NCBI RefSeq assembly: GCF_023074185.1
Contig: NZ_JADPKY010000112.1
Span: 52,842-116,841 of the forward strand
Source of the DNA: Bradyrhizobium sp. 132
GTDB taxonomy: Bacteria > Pseudomonadota > Alphaproteobacteria > Rhizobiales > Xanthobacteraceae
Length of the DNA stretch: 64,000 nt
Direction of reading: 5' to 3'
Part shown: positions 24,986 through 33,697 of the stretch, piece by piece
Layout: every line of letters begins with the position of its first letter
How positions within the stretch are numbered: the stretch's first letter is position 1
Notes under the pieces: generated by a model
What the model was told of the DNA's origin: nothing
Database searches by the model: none
What the model saw: only the letters and a program-made list of their open reading frames with translations
Position numbers and translations under genes: made by a program

Positions 24986-25581
24986 ATGGCGACAGGCTCG
25001 GCGCATCGGCAAACGCTGCCACCGCATCTCGACTGGGAAACCTGCGATCGGGCTCGGCTGGCCCGTGCGCGCGCTTTCGACGGACTGTTCTTCTCCAGTG
25101 TCCGCTCGACGCGCATCTATTGCCGGCCGGTCTGTCCGGTTCGTCCTGCTCGCTCCGAGAACGTCACCTTCTATGCGACAGCTGCCGCCGCCGAGCGGGC
25201 CGGTTTTCGCCCGTGCCTCCGCTGCCGGCCGGAAACGGCGCCGGGGTCGCCGGCCTGGATGGGAACGGCGAGCACCGTGGCGCGCGGGATGCGTCTGATC
25301 CATGACGGTTTTCTGGATGAGGCGTCAATGACGGAGCTCGCAGAAGCCCTTGGCGTCGGGCCGCGCCACCTGCTTCGCCTGTTCATGCGCCACGCCGGGG
25401 CGAGCCCGAGCGAGATCGCAGCGACGCGGCGGTGCAGGAAGCCAAGCGCTTGATCGACCAGACCAGCATGACATTGGCGGAGATCGCCTTCGCCGCAGGT
25501 TTCGGCAGCGTTCGCAGATTCAACGATGCCTTTGCCGCGACCTACAAGCGGCGGCCGTCGTCATTCCGCCGGCCGCGATAG
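24986..25581 (+). pseudogene. Ada metal-binding/AraC-type gene (Ada or AlkA N-terminal part) broken by a frameshift
   Basis: The first frame gives the Ada zinc domain: STRIYCRPVCPVRPARSENV and RPCLRCRPE hold the four cysteines (CRPVC and CLRC, as C38/C42/C69/C72 of E. coli Ada), one of which takes methyl groups from DNA phosphotriesters. An AraC-type helix-turn-helix begins (MTELAEALGVGPRHLLRLFM). Near 25430 the frame is lost: after SEIAATRR the expected continuation VQEAKRLIDQTSMTLAEIAF is in the next frame, running to a stop at 25581. One base is missing. After the second helix-turn-helix the chain ends without the glycosylase (AlkA) or methyltransferase (Ada) domain. Either AdaA-like or a truncated AlkA. 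Confidence 0.75.
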
Positions 25582-25606
25582 GCGCGCGTCGGCGCTTGCG
25601 CCGCCA

Positions 25607-26425
25607 TCACCCGATCTGCTTCTCGCCGTGCCGCTCGGACAGCGTAAAAATCTCGACGCCTGTCGCGGTGACGCCGACCGAATGCTCGAACTGCGCCGAC
25701 AGCGAGCGGTCGCGGGTCACCGCGGTCCAGCCGTCCGAGAGGATCTTCACATGCGGCTTGCCGAGATTGATCATCGGCTCGATGGTGAAGAACATGCCCG
25801 GCTTGAGCTGCACGCCTTCGCCCGGCCGGCCGATATGGATGATGTTCGGCTCGTCGTGGAACATGCGCCCGAGGCCATGGCCGCAGAAATCGCGCACCAC
25901 GCTCATGGCCTGCGGCTCGACGAAGCTCTGGATGGCGTGGCCGATGTCGCCGGTGGTGGCGCCGGGCTTCACCGCGGCGATGCCCCGCATCATGGCCTCA
26001 TACGTCACTTCGATCAGCCGTTCGGCCTTGCGCGCGATCGGGCCGACCGCATACATGCGGCTGGAATCGCCATACCAGCCGTCGACGATGAAGGTGACGT
26101 CGATGTTGACGATGTCGCCCTCTTTCAACGGACGGTCGCCGGGCATGCCGTGGCAGACCACGTGGTTGAGCGAGGTGCAGGTCGAGTAGCGGTAGCCGCG
26201 ATACATCAGCGTCGCCGGATAGGCATTGTTGCTGAAGGCGAAGTCGCGGACGAACTGGTCGATGCGCTCGGTCGGCACGCCGGGCCCGACGATGTCGGTG
26301 AGCTCGTCGAGGCACTTCGCCACCAGCGCTCCCGCCTTGCGCATGCCGGCAAAGGCGCTCGGTCCGTGCAGCTTGATCTGTCCGGTCTTGCGCAGGGAGG
26401 TATCGGAAGCTTCGACGTAACTCAT
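25607..26425 (-). CDS. map: Type I methionine aminopeptidase
   Basis: 272 residues from the ATG at 26423-26425 (opening MSYVEASDTSLRKTGQIKLH, the usual alphaproteobacterial start). The pita-bread metal ligands are present: Asp in VNIDVTFIVDGWYGDSS, His in GHGLGRMFHDEP, Glu in FFTIEPM and Glu in QFEHSVGVT. Removes the N-terminal Met of nascent proteins in the cytoplasm. Essential housekeeping gene; converges with the broken Ada-like gene. Confidence 0.95.
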   Translation of the reverse strand: MSYVEASDTSLRKTGQIKLHGPSAFAGMRKAGALVAKCLDELTDIVGPGVPTERIDQFVRDFAFSNNAYPATLMYRGYRYSTCTSLNHVVCHGMPGDRPLKEGDIVNIDVTFIVDGWYGDSSRMYAVGPIARKAERLIEVTYEAMMRGIAAVKPGATTGDIGHAIQSFVEPQAMSVVRDFCGHGLGRMFHDEPNIIHIGRPGEGVQLKPGMFFTIEPMINLGKPHVKILSDGWTAVTRDRSLSAQFEHSVGVTATGVEIFTLSERHGEKQIG

Positions 26426-26546
26426 GCGGGCGCTATCTTCTGGGGTGGGCTCGATATCGGCGGAAAGGCTTGATTTCACGCTCCAATTTAATGATTGCGA
26501 GCCTTCATGCAAGTCAGACGTGCCTGCCTTGCGCCCGTAAGCGGGC

Positions 26547-27863
26547 CTAATTCGGGACTTCTACGGTGGTTTCCACCGGCAGGGCGCCGCCGCGGATGCG
26601 GATTTCGCGGACGGGATAGGGAACCCGGATGCCCTCGCGCTTGAAGGCGTCCCACAGTGACAGCATCACGTCGCTCTTGACGTTGTCCATGCCGTCGGGG
26701 TCGGCGATCCAGAAGGTCAGCGAGAACTTCATCCCGGCTTCCGCGAACTCGGTCAGGATAGAATTCGGCGGCTTGCCCTTCTGCGCGCGGGGATGAGCGG
26801 CCGCGGTCTCGGCGGCGAGCTTGCAGACCAGCCGCGGGTCGGCGTCGTAATTGGTGCCGAAGGCGATCTTCACCAGCGTGTTCTTGTCGGTGTAGGTCCA
26901 GTTGACGACCTTCTGCGTCACCAGATCCTCGTTGGGGACCAGGAATTCGCGGCCGTCGCCGGCGGCGACGGAAATATAGCGCGTCTTCATCGCGCTGATC
27001 CGCCCGGTGTTGTCGCCGATGGTGACGAGGTCGCCGGGCTTCACCGATTTGTCGGCGAGCAGGATGATCCCCGAGATGAAATTGGCCACGATCTTCTGCA
27101 GGCCGATACCGATGCCGACGCCGACCGCGCCGGAGAACACCGCGAGCGCGGAGAGGTCGATGCCGACCGCGCCGAGCGCAATGACAATTGCGATGGCCAG
27201 AAGTCCGATGCGGATGATCTTGATCAGCAGCACCTGCACCGACGGGGTCAAATCGGTGGTCGAATTGATCCGGCTCTCGGCGAAATTGCTGGCGATATTG
27301 GTGGCCCAGAGCGCGATGAGCAGCAGCGCGCCGGCCTTGATCACCAGCAGCGGCGTCAGCCGCAGGCCGCCGAGCACGATGGCGAAGGAATCCAGCAAAT
27401 CCACCGTCGCATTGAGCTGGCCGAGGATGGAGAGCGCGGCGACAAACCAAGCCGTGATCGACACCAGCTTGACGATGAAGGCGTTGCGCAGCATCGAGGT
27501 CAGCAGCCGGATCGCGAGCCAGGCCAGCCCGAGCTTGGCGGCGACCATCAGCAGATAGCTGCGGCTCGGCCAGGTCGCGTGATACATCACCACGCGGGAG
27601 ATGATCACCAGCAGGGTGAACACCGCCGTCGAGGCGCTGCTCACCATGACGCGGGCGAAGTGCCGGAGCGGCAGCGGCCAGTGCATCGCCAGCGATGTCA
27701 TGTCGACGCGGTGGCGAACCCCGGCTTCCGCGGCATAGGCGATGCCGGCCGCAGCCAGGATCAGGCCGAATTGCAGGTAGAACCAGGGTGAGGAGATCTC
27801 CGCCCCGACGCTGCGTGCGGTGGTCTGCACGAACTCCATGAAGTCTTTGAGGTCCATGTCCAT
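26547..27863 (-). CDS. MscS-family mechanosensitive ion channel
   Basis: 438 residues from the ATG at 27861-27863. Several membrane helices precede the MscS pore helix, GAVGVGIGIGLQKIVANFIS, and the beta domain DKSVKPGDLVTIGDNTGRIS, TRYISVAAGDGREFLVPNED, then a C-terminal alpha/beta domain ending IRIRGGALPVETTVEVPN. It releases solutes at hypo-osmotic shock through the inner membrane. Extra N-terminal helices (compared with the three of E. coli MscS) make it a larger variant. Divergent from the antiporter at 28075, another osmotic/ion gene. Confidence 0.92.
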   Translation of the reverse strand: MDMDLKDFMEFVQTTARSVGAEISSPWFYLQFGLILAAAGIAYAAEAGVRHRVDMTSLAMHWPLPLRHFARVMVSSASTAVFTLLVIISRVVMYHATWPSRSYLLMVAAKLGLAWLAIRLLTSMLRNAFIVKLVSITAWFVAALSILGQLNATVDLLDSFAIVLGGLRLTPLLVIKAGALLLIALWATNIASNFAESRINSTTDLTPSVQVLLIKIIRIGLLAIAIVIALGAVGIDLSALAVFSGAVGVGIGIGLQKIVANFISGIILLADKSVKPGDLVTIGDNTGRISAMKTRYISVAAGDGREFLVPNEDLVTQKVVNWTYTDKNTLVKIAFGTNYDADPRLVCKLAAETAAAHPRAQKGKPPNSILTEFAEAGMKFSLTFWIADPDGMDNVKSDVMLSLWDAFKREGIRVPYPVREIRIRGGALPVETTVEVPN

Positions 27864-28074
27864 CGGTCTCGTCGGGAAGCGGGCGGGAGGATTTGATTCG
27901 AGGGCGCCGCAGAATCCCACAAAGGGAGCGGCCGGGCCACCGATACACCGCTAAGTGAAGTGCGTTAAGGCCGCAAAATACGGGCAGATTGCCGCGAGCG
28001 GGAGAAAATGGGTTGGCGCGGGAGTCCGCCGACGATAAGGATGCCATTCCAGCGAATTCGTACCCGGAAGGTGG

Positions 28075-29868
28075 ATGGCCTCCCTCGACTCTGTCAGCCT
28101 CGCCATATTGCTCGGCGCCGTCCTGGTGTTGGCCGGCATCCTGTCGAGCCTGCTTGCACTGCGCTTCGGCGCGCCCTTGCTGCTCGTCTTTCTTGCCATC
28201 GGCATGCTCGCGGGCGATTCCGGCCCCGGCCAGCTTCAGTTCGACGACGTCCGCACCACCTATCTGGTCGGCTCGGTGGCGCTTGCCCTGATCCTGTTCG
28301 ACGGCGGCCTGAAGACGCGCTTTGCCAGCATCCGCACCGTGCTCGCGCCATCCGTGGTGCTCGCCACCGTCGGCGTGCTTCTGACTGCGCTGATCACGGC
28401 GCCGTTCGCCAAATACGCACTCGATCTCAACTGGACGGAGTCGCTGCTGGTCGGCGCCGTGGTGGCCTCGACTGATGCCGCCGCTGTGTTCCTGCTGGTG
28501 CATACCCAGGGCCTGCGCCTGCGCCCGCGTGTCGGCGCGACGCTGGAAGTGGAATCCGGCACCAACGATCCCTTCGCGATCTTCCTCACCTTGATGCTGG
28601 TCGAATACATCTCCCTCGGAACGGGCACGGCCGGGCATGTGATGATGGAGTTCTTGCTGGAGGCGGTGCTGGGCGCCGTCGTCGGCTTCCTCGGCGGACG
28701 TCTGGTCGTCGTCGCGCTCAACCAGGTGGCGCTGCCGCAGGGCCTGCATGCGCCGTTTGTCACGACTGCGGCGCTCGTCATCTTCGGTGGCTCGCAGATC
28801 ATGCATGCCTCGGGTTTTCTCGCGGTCTATCTCGCCGGCATCATCATCGGCAACCGGCCGACCCGTGCGCATAATTCGGTGGTGGCGTTCCTGGATGCTG
28901 CGACCTGGCTGGCGCAGATCGTGATGTTCGTGCTGCTCGGCCTGCTGGTCTCGCCGAGCCGGCTTGGCGCCAGCGTGCTGCCGGCGGTCGGGATCGCCTT
29001 CGTGCTGATGCTGGTGGCGCGGCCGATCGCGGTGTTCGTGTGCCTGGCGCCGTTCCGCTTCAACTGGCGCGAGAAGATCTTCATCGCCTGGACCGGCCTG
29101 CGCGGTGCGGTCGCGATCTTCCTGGCCTCGATCCCGATGCTGGTCGGGCTGACGAAAGCATATCTCTATTTCGACGTCGCCTTTGTTGTCGTCATCATCT
29201 CGCTGCTGCTGCAAGGCTGGACGCTGGCGCCGGCCGCGCGCAAGCTTCATGTCGCGCTGCCGCGCGCCGAGCGCGGCCCGCGCCGCGTCGAGCTCGATCT
29301 GCCCGGCCAGCTCGAGCAGCAACTCGTCGGCTATCCGGTGCGGCCCAAGAGCCTGTATTTCCGCCGCGGCCTGATCCCGTCCTGGTCCAAGCCGACGCTG
29401 GTGATCCGCAACGAGAACATTTTGACGCCGGTTGAAGCCGAGCCGATCGCGCCGGGCGACTACATCTATCTGCTGGCGCCGCCGGAAAAGGCCGAATCGC
29501 TCGACCGCTTCTTCGTCGACATGCAGCCGAGCTCGGCGCCGGACCCGCATCTGCTCGGCGACTTCATGGTCTCCGGCGAGCACACGCTCGCCGAGCTCGC
29601 GGAGATCTACGGCGTGAAGGCCGGCGAAGACGAGAGCAAGCTGACTTTGGCCGATTATTTCGACGTCCATCTCGACCGCGCGCCGAAAGAGGGCGCCGAG
29701 CTCGCGCTGGATCCGATCGTGCTCGTCGCGCGCTCCATCTCCGGCGGCCGAGTCAACGTCGTTGGCCTGCGCCTGCCGGAAGACGAGGAAGCGCCCGCGC
29801 CGCTGACGCGCAGGCAAGCGCTGCGCCGCAAGCTAGCGGAGCTGTGGACCTCGGTGGCGGGGGTCTAG
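28075..29868 (+). CDS. Potassium/proton antiporter (CPA1, NhaP2/CvrA type)
   Basis: 597 residues: about 12 helices with the antiporter motifs ILFDGGLKTRF, STDAAAVFLLVHT, and VESGTNDPFAIFLTL; then a cytoplasmic tail with a TrkA-C/RCK-like part (SWSKPTLVIRNENILTPVEA, GDYIYLLAPPEKAESLDR) and a CorC_HlyC-like end (TLADYFDVHLDRAPKEGAEL). It exports K+ in exchange for H+ and protects against high K+ or alkaline conditions. The regulatory tail probably senses nucleotides. Together with the divergent MscS gene it forms an ion-homeostasis pair. Confidence 0.92.
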   Translation: MASLDSVSLAILLGAVLVLAGILSSLLALRFGAPLLLVFLAIGMLAGDSGPGQLQFDDVRTTYLVGSVALALILFDGGLKTRFASIRTVLAPSVVLATVGVLLTALITAPFAKYALDLNWTESLLVGAVVASTDAAAVFLLVHTQGLRLRPRVGATLEVESGTNDPFAIFLTLMLVEYISLGTGTAGHVMMEFLLEAVLGAVVGFLGGRLVVVALNQVALPQGLHAPFVTTAALVIFGGSQIMHASGFLAVYLAGIIIGNRPTRAHNSVVAFLDAATWLAQIVMFVLLGLLVSPSRLGASVLPAVGIAFVLMLVARPIAVFVCLAPFRFNWREKIFIAWTGLRGAVAIFLASIPMLVGLTKAYLYFDVAFVVVIISLLLQGWTLAPAARKLHVALPRAERGPRRVELDLPGQLEQQLVGYPVRPKSLYFRRGLIPSWSKPTLVIRNENILTPVEAEPIAPGDYIYLLAPPEKAESLDRFFVDMQPSSAPDPHLLGDFMVSGEHTLAELAEIYGVKAGEDESKLTLADYFDVHLDRAPKEGAELALDPIVLVARSISGGRVNVVGLRLPEDEEAPAPLTRRQALRRKLAELWTSVAGV

Positions 29869-29878
29869 TCATCTCGTT

Positions 29879-29917
29879 GTCACTCCGGAGCGCGCGCTAG
29901 CGCGAACCCGGTGTGAC
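29879..29917 (+). terminator. Long hairpin after the antiporter gene, likely transcription stop or REP-like element
   Basis: GTCAC-T-CCGG pairs with CCGG-T-GTGAC, with an inner stem CGCGC-GCTA-GCGCG, starting 10 bp after the stop. There is no T-run, so it may be a repeat element that stabilises the mRNA end rather than a classical terminator. Confidence 0.5.
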
Positions 29918-30045
29918 GAAAATGAGGAGCCGCCACCAAATCGCCGCAACCGCCAAAGATTTGCGCCTTCGTGATCCCTGTGTCCGGAACGCTCCGCGAC
30001 GCCGCTCGTTCTTAGCCGCGTAAACGTATCTGACAGGAGCAACCT

Positions 30046-30306
30046 ATGCGAAATCTCATCTTGCCGGCCGTCGTCGCGATCGGTCTCGGATCGGCGGCCC
30101 CGGCGGTGGCCTATGACACCGGCGATCAGATCTCGATGCAGGCCGCGCTCGACGTCGCGAGCGATATTGGTGTCATGACCATTTCGCAAACCGAGTTCGC
30201 CGGCGACGAATGGCAGATCGAAGGCCGTGACAGTGTCGGCCGCTGGATGGAAGTCGATGTGGACGCCCGAACGGGCGAGGTGCGCAACGTCGATCGCGGC
30301 TGGTAG
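30046..30306 (+). CDS. Secreted PepSY-domain protein
   Basis: 86 residues; signal peptide ending PAVA-YDTGD, then one PepSY-like domain: QISMQAALDVASDIGVMTIS, EFAGDEWQIEGRDSVGRWME, and DVDARTGEVRNVDRGW. PepSY domains in the periplasm often bind or inhibit partner proteins. AGGAG before the ATG. Isolated gene. Confidence 0.82.
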   Translation: MRNLILPAVVAIGLGSAAPAVAYDTGDQISMQAALDVASDIGVMTISQTEFAGDEWQIEGRDSVGRWMEVDVDARTGEVRNVDRGW

Positions 30307-30358
30307 ACGGGCTGTAAGTTAGAGCGAGGCGGTTCGTCGAAACGCGATCGCCTCGTCG

Positions 30359-31021
30359 CTACGTCAGCACCTTCACCCCACCAAACGACGTCACCCGCCC
30401 CTGCTTCAGCATCACGATCTGCGTGGCGAGCTGGCGCAGCTCGGCGACGTCGTGGCTGACATAGACCATGGGGATATTGGCCTCGTCGCGCAGCCGCACC
30501 AGATAGGGCAGGATCTCGAGCTTGCGGCCCTCGTCGAGCGCGCCGAGCGGCTCGTCGAGCAGCAGCAGGCGCGGCTTCGACAGCAGCGCGCGGCCGAGCG
30601 CGACGCGCTGGCGTTCGCCGCCGGAGAGTTTTCCGGGGCGGCGATCAAGCAGCGCACCGATGTCGAGCAGGTCGATGACGCGCGTGTGCTGGGCCGGGTC
30701 GGACGCAAGGCCGCTCATGCGCCGGCCGTAATCGAGGTTTTGCGCCACATTGAGATGCGGAAACAGCCGCGCGTCCTGGAACACATAGCCGATGCGGCGG
30801 CGATAGGTCGGCACATGAATGCCGGCCGCGGTGTCGTCGACGGTCTCGCCGTCGATCACGATGGTGCCGCGATCCGGACGCAACAGCCCTGCGATCATGT
30901 TGACCAGCGAGCTCTTGCCCGCGCCGGAGGCGCCGAACAGTCCGATGACGCGGCCCTCGCTGGTGAAGGACGCGGACAGCGAGAACTCGCCGAGCTGCTT
31001 TTCGATGTCGACGCGCAGCAT
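30359..31021 (-). CDS. modC: Molybdate ABC transporter ATP-binding protein, short form
   Basis: 220 residues from the ATG at 31019-31021. Walker A GASGAGKSS, Q-loop FQDARLFPHLNVAQNLDYG, signature LSGGERQ and Walker B LLLLDEPLGALD (with the ModC-typical GALD) are all present. It ends after MLKQGRVTSFGGVKVLT, so the C-terminal molybdate-binding MOP/TOBE domain of E. coli ModC (352 residues) is absent. It powers molybdate import with ModB, whose stop lies 2 bp upstream. Order on the minus strand is modA-modB-modC. Confidence 0.9.
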   Translation of the reverse strand: MLRVDIEKQLGEFSLSASFTSEGRVIGLFGASGAGKSSLVNMIAGLLRPDRGTIVIDGETVDDTAAGIHVPTYRRRIGYVFQDARLFPHLNVAQNLDYGRRMSGLASDPAQHTRVIDLLDIGALLDRRPGKLSGGERQRVALGRALLSKPRLLLLDEPLGALDEGRKLEILPYLVRLRDEANIPMVYVSHDVAELRQLATQIVMLKQGRVTSFGGVKVLT

Positions 31022-31023
31022 GG

Positions 31024-31719
31024 TCAATTCCCGTGCAGGCGCTGCGTGGCGCGGCGGGCGAACCACTCGGCGGCGATTAACGCGCCGAGCGCGAGCACGA
31101 TCGAGACGATCACCAGCCGCCCCGCGGCCGCGTCGCCGTCAGGCGTCTGGATCAGCGAATAGATCGCGGACGAAATCGTCTGGGTCTCGCCGGGAATGTT
31201 GGAAACGAAGGTGATGGTGGCCCCGAACTCGCCGATCGCTTTGGCAAAGCCAAGCACCATGCCGGCGAGGACGCCGGGCAGCGCCAGCGGCAGCGTCACC
31301 GTGAAGAACACTTTCCACGGTGCCGCGCCGAGCGTTTCGGCGGCCTGTTCGAGCCGGCTGTCGATCGCCTCGATCGACAGCCGTATCGGGCGCACCAACA
31401 GTGGGAACGACATCAGGCCGCAGGCGAGCGCAGCGCCGGTCCAGCGAAAGGCGAAGACGATGCCGAGCGTATCGGCGAGGAAGCCGCCAACGAGGCCGCG
31501 GCGTCCAAACGTCAGCAAGAGCAGATAGCCGGTGACAACAGGCGGCAGCACCAGCGGCAGATGCACCAGCGCATCGAGCACCGACTTGCCCCAGAAATCA
31601 CGCCGCGCGAGCAGCCACGCCAGCGCAATGCCGAACGGCGTTGCGACCAGCGTTGCGACGATCGCGACCCTGAGCGAGAGCAGGATCGCCGTCCATTCGG
31701 CGGGAGAAATCTCGGACAT
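31024..31719 (-). CDS. modB: Molybdate ABC transporter permease
   Basis: 231 residues from the ATG at 31717-31719. Five or so helices, with FGIALAWLLARRDFWGKSVL, LVHLPLVLPPVVTGYLLLLT and the ATPase-contact loop AETLGAAPWKVFFTVTLPLA typical of ModB. Imports molybdate across the inner membrane, feeding the molybdenum cofactor and, in diazotrophs, nitrogenase. Lies 27 bp after modA and 2 bp before modC. Confidence 0.93.
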   Translation of the reverse strand: MSEISPAEWTAILLSLRVAIVATLVATPFGIALAWLLARRDFWGKSVLDALVHLPLVLPPVVTGYLLLLTFGRRGLVGGFLADTLGIVFAFRWTGAALACGLMSFPLLVRPIRLSIEAIDSRLEQAAETLGAAPWKVFFTVTLPLALPGVLAGMVLGFAKAIGEFGATITFVSNIPGETQTISSAIYSLIQTPDGDAAAGRLVIVSIVLALGALIAAEWFARRATQRLHGN

Positions 31720-31746
31720 CAAGTCGCAGATATCACGTCGGAGATA

Positions 31747-32529
31747 CTAAGTCGTGGGGCTGACTAGGTACTTGAAGCCGTATTTCTCCAAAATGGTCTT
31801 GGCAGCGGTCGAGCGCAGGAAGGCGAGGTAGTCACTGGTCTCGCCCTTCGCGACCGTGGTCGCAGCAACCGGATAGATGATCGCGGGGTGCGAGTCCGCC
31901 GGAAAGGTGCCGACGATCTTCACGCCTGGCTCGACCTTGGCATCGGTGGAATAGACGATGCCGAGATTAGCCTCGCCGCGGGCCACCAGCGTCAGCGCGG
32001 CGCGCACGCTCTCGGCCATCGCGAATTTCGGCTCGGCGGCCTGCCACGCCCCGAGCTTCTCCAGCGCCGCCTTGGCATACTTTCCAACCGGCACCGACTT
32101 GACGTCACCGGTCGCGATCCTGCCGTCGCCGGCGAGTTTTGCGAGGTCGAAGCCTTGCGCGATGGTGACGTTGTCGATCTTGGAATCCTTCGGCGCGATC
32201 AGCACGATGCTGTTGCCGAGCAGATTGACCCGGGTCGGCTCGTTGATGGCCTTCTTGCTTGTCGCGTAGTCCATCCAATCGGTATCGGCGGAGACGAACA
32301 TATCGGCCGGCGCGCCCTGCTCGATCTGCTTGGCGAGCACCGAGCTCGCGGCATAGCTGACGCTGAACTTGACGCCGGTTTTTGCGGTGTAGGCGGCATC
32401 GACCTCGTCGAGCGCGTTCTTCATCGAGGCGGCGGCGAACACGGTGATGGTCTTGTGCTCGGCGGCGGCAGGCGAAAGGCTCGCGGTCAGAACGAGCAAA
32501 ACCGAAAAAAGCGCGGAAAGGCGGGACAT
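31747..32529 (-). CDS. modA: Molybdate-binding periplasmic protein
   Basis: 260 residues with a signal peptide ending SPAAA. ModA marks are KTITVFAAASMKNALDEVDA, VSYAASSVLAKQIEQGAPAD and MFVSADTDWMDYATSKKAIN, and EANLGIVYSTDAKVEPGVKI. First gene of modABC. No ModE-type palindrome is seen in the 223 bp upstream, so control by ModE is not supported here. Confidence 0.93.
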   Translation of the reverse strand: MSRLSALFSVLLVLTASLSPAAAEHKTITVFAAASMKNALDEVDAAYTAKTGVKFSVSYAASSVLAKQIEQGAPADMFVSADTDWMDYATSKKAINEPTRVNLLGNSIVLIAPKDSKIDNVTIAQGFDLAKLAGDGRIATGDVKSVPVGKYAKAALEKLGAWQAAEPKFAMAESVRAALTLVARGEANLGIVYSTDAKVEPGVKIVGTFPADSHPAIIYPVAATTVAKGETSDYLAFLRSTAAKTILEKYGFKYLVSPTT

Positions 32530-32633
32530 CGAAAGCGCTCCATGCGCACGCTCAGGGCACGTGAGGCGGCGCGCGCAAGACGGCGTTGGTTGAGTCAGGC
32601 TGCGACCGGCGGAAGCGCTGTTCCGGCAAGCCC

Positions 32634-32652
32634 GCCGGACTTACGGTCCGGC
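32634..32652 (-). terminator. Perfect hairpin between mepA and modA
   Basis: GCCGGAC-TTACG-GTCCGGC, a 7-bp stem with a 5-nt loop, 100 bp downstream of the mepA stop on the minus strand. No T-run follows, so a Rho-independent role is only possible, not shown. Direct repeats CCGGCAAGC flank it. Confidence 0.4.
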
Positions 32653-32752
32653 AAGCGATCGCTGGTGCGACCATAACAGGCTGGCGAAACAGGTCAAAGC
32701 CGACGTTTGGTCCGATCCAGCTCCGATCCCGCAAGGCGAGGAGGACAGCCGG

Positions 32753-33697
32753 CTAAGGCTTCGCGTCCCTCGCATGCAGCACCACTTTGCAGGCCGCCGG
32801 CATCTGCGCCAGCGTCATCGGCGGTTTCGGCTTCGGTGGCTCCGGCGGCGGCTTGGGGTGCAGCACGCCATCGCTGAACCAGTAAGCGAGATCGGAGGGC
32901 TTGCAGCCCTCGTCCTCGGATTGCGAGGACTGGCCTTCGCATTCGCCCGCGCCCGCCGGGCAGCGCATGCGGATATGGAAGTGATAGTCGTGGCCCCACC
33001 ACGGCCGTATCTTCGACAGCCAGGAACGGTCGCCCTTGGCCTCACGGCACAGCGCCTTCTTGATCGCGGCATTGACGAAGATGCGCTGCACCGCCGGCTC
33101 CCGCGCCGCGTCTCGCAGCACCAGCACATGGCCTGGCGTGAACACTTTTGGATCGATGTCGAGCCGGTCCTGCCGCACCATCATCACCGCCGACATCTCC
33201 TCACGCTCCTCGCGCGACAAACGTCGGTCCGGCATCGGCGTCAGCCAGATATCGGCGTCGAGGCCGATCTGGTGACTGGCATGGCCTGACAGCGCCGGCC
33301 CGCCGCGCGGCTGGCCGATGTCGCCGACCAAAATGCCCGGCCATCCCGCGTCCTTGTGCACCCTGGCCGCGAGGCGCTTGATCAGCGCGATCATCGCGGG
33401 GTGACCGTAGCTGCGGTTACGCGACAGTCGCATCACCTGCCAATTGTCGCCGTTGAGCGGCATCTGCTCGGCGCCGCCGATGCAGCCCTTGACGTAGGAG
33501 CCGATGACATGGGCCGGTCCCCTCGACGGCAGCAGCTTTCGCGCGAACAGCTCCCTGGCGCCGATACTGGGATCGTTGGGATTGGTGAGCGGCGGCAGCG
33601 GTTTCGGGGTCACGCTGCCTTTGTCCTGGGCCAGCGCGTCGCCGGCGGCCAGGAGCGTCATGACGAGCAGGAGGGGGGTGAGGCGGCGGGGACTCAT
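32753..33697 (-). CDS. mepA: Penicillin-insensitive murein endopeptidase
   Basis: 314 residues with a signal peptide (LLLVMTLLAAGDALAQ). LAS-family zinc ligands are present: SHQIGLDADIWL (H142, D149) and GHDYHFHIRM (H236, H239, H241). Cleaves D-Ala-meso-DAP cross-links of peptidoglycan in the periplasm. The C-terminal tail is Pro/Lys-rich with a few cysteines. Start at the ATG 33695-33697, which puts the signal peptide at the N-terminus. Confidence 0.92.
   Translation of the reverse strand: MSPRRLTPLLLVMTLLAAGDALAQDKGSVTPKPLPPLTNPNDPSIGARELFARKLLPSRGPAHVIGSYVKGCIGGAEQMPLNGDNWQVMRLSRNRSYGHPAMIALIKRLAARVHKDAGWPGILVGDIGQPRGGPALSGHASHQIGLDADIWLTPMPDRRLSREEREEMSAVMMVRQDRLDIDPKVFTPGHVLVLRDAAREPAVQRIFVNAAIKKALCREAKGDRSWLSKIRPWWGHDYHFHIRMRCPAGAGECEGQSSQSEDEGCKPSDLAYWFSDGVLHPKPPPEPPKPKPPMTLAQMPAACKVVLHARDAKP

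Noticed and set aside
26488..29817. Open frame of about 1,100 codons on the minus strand crossing the MscS and antiporter region
   Set aside because: It is antisense to clear genes, its product is Arg/His/Gln/Asp-rich with no domain, typical of GC-rich shadow frames.
32530..32752. ModE operator upstream of modA
   Set aside because: No ATAT-rich palindrome of the ModE type is present; only a GC hairpin is seen.
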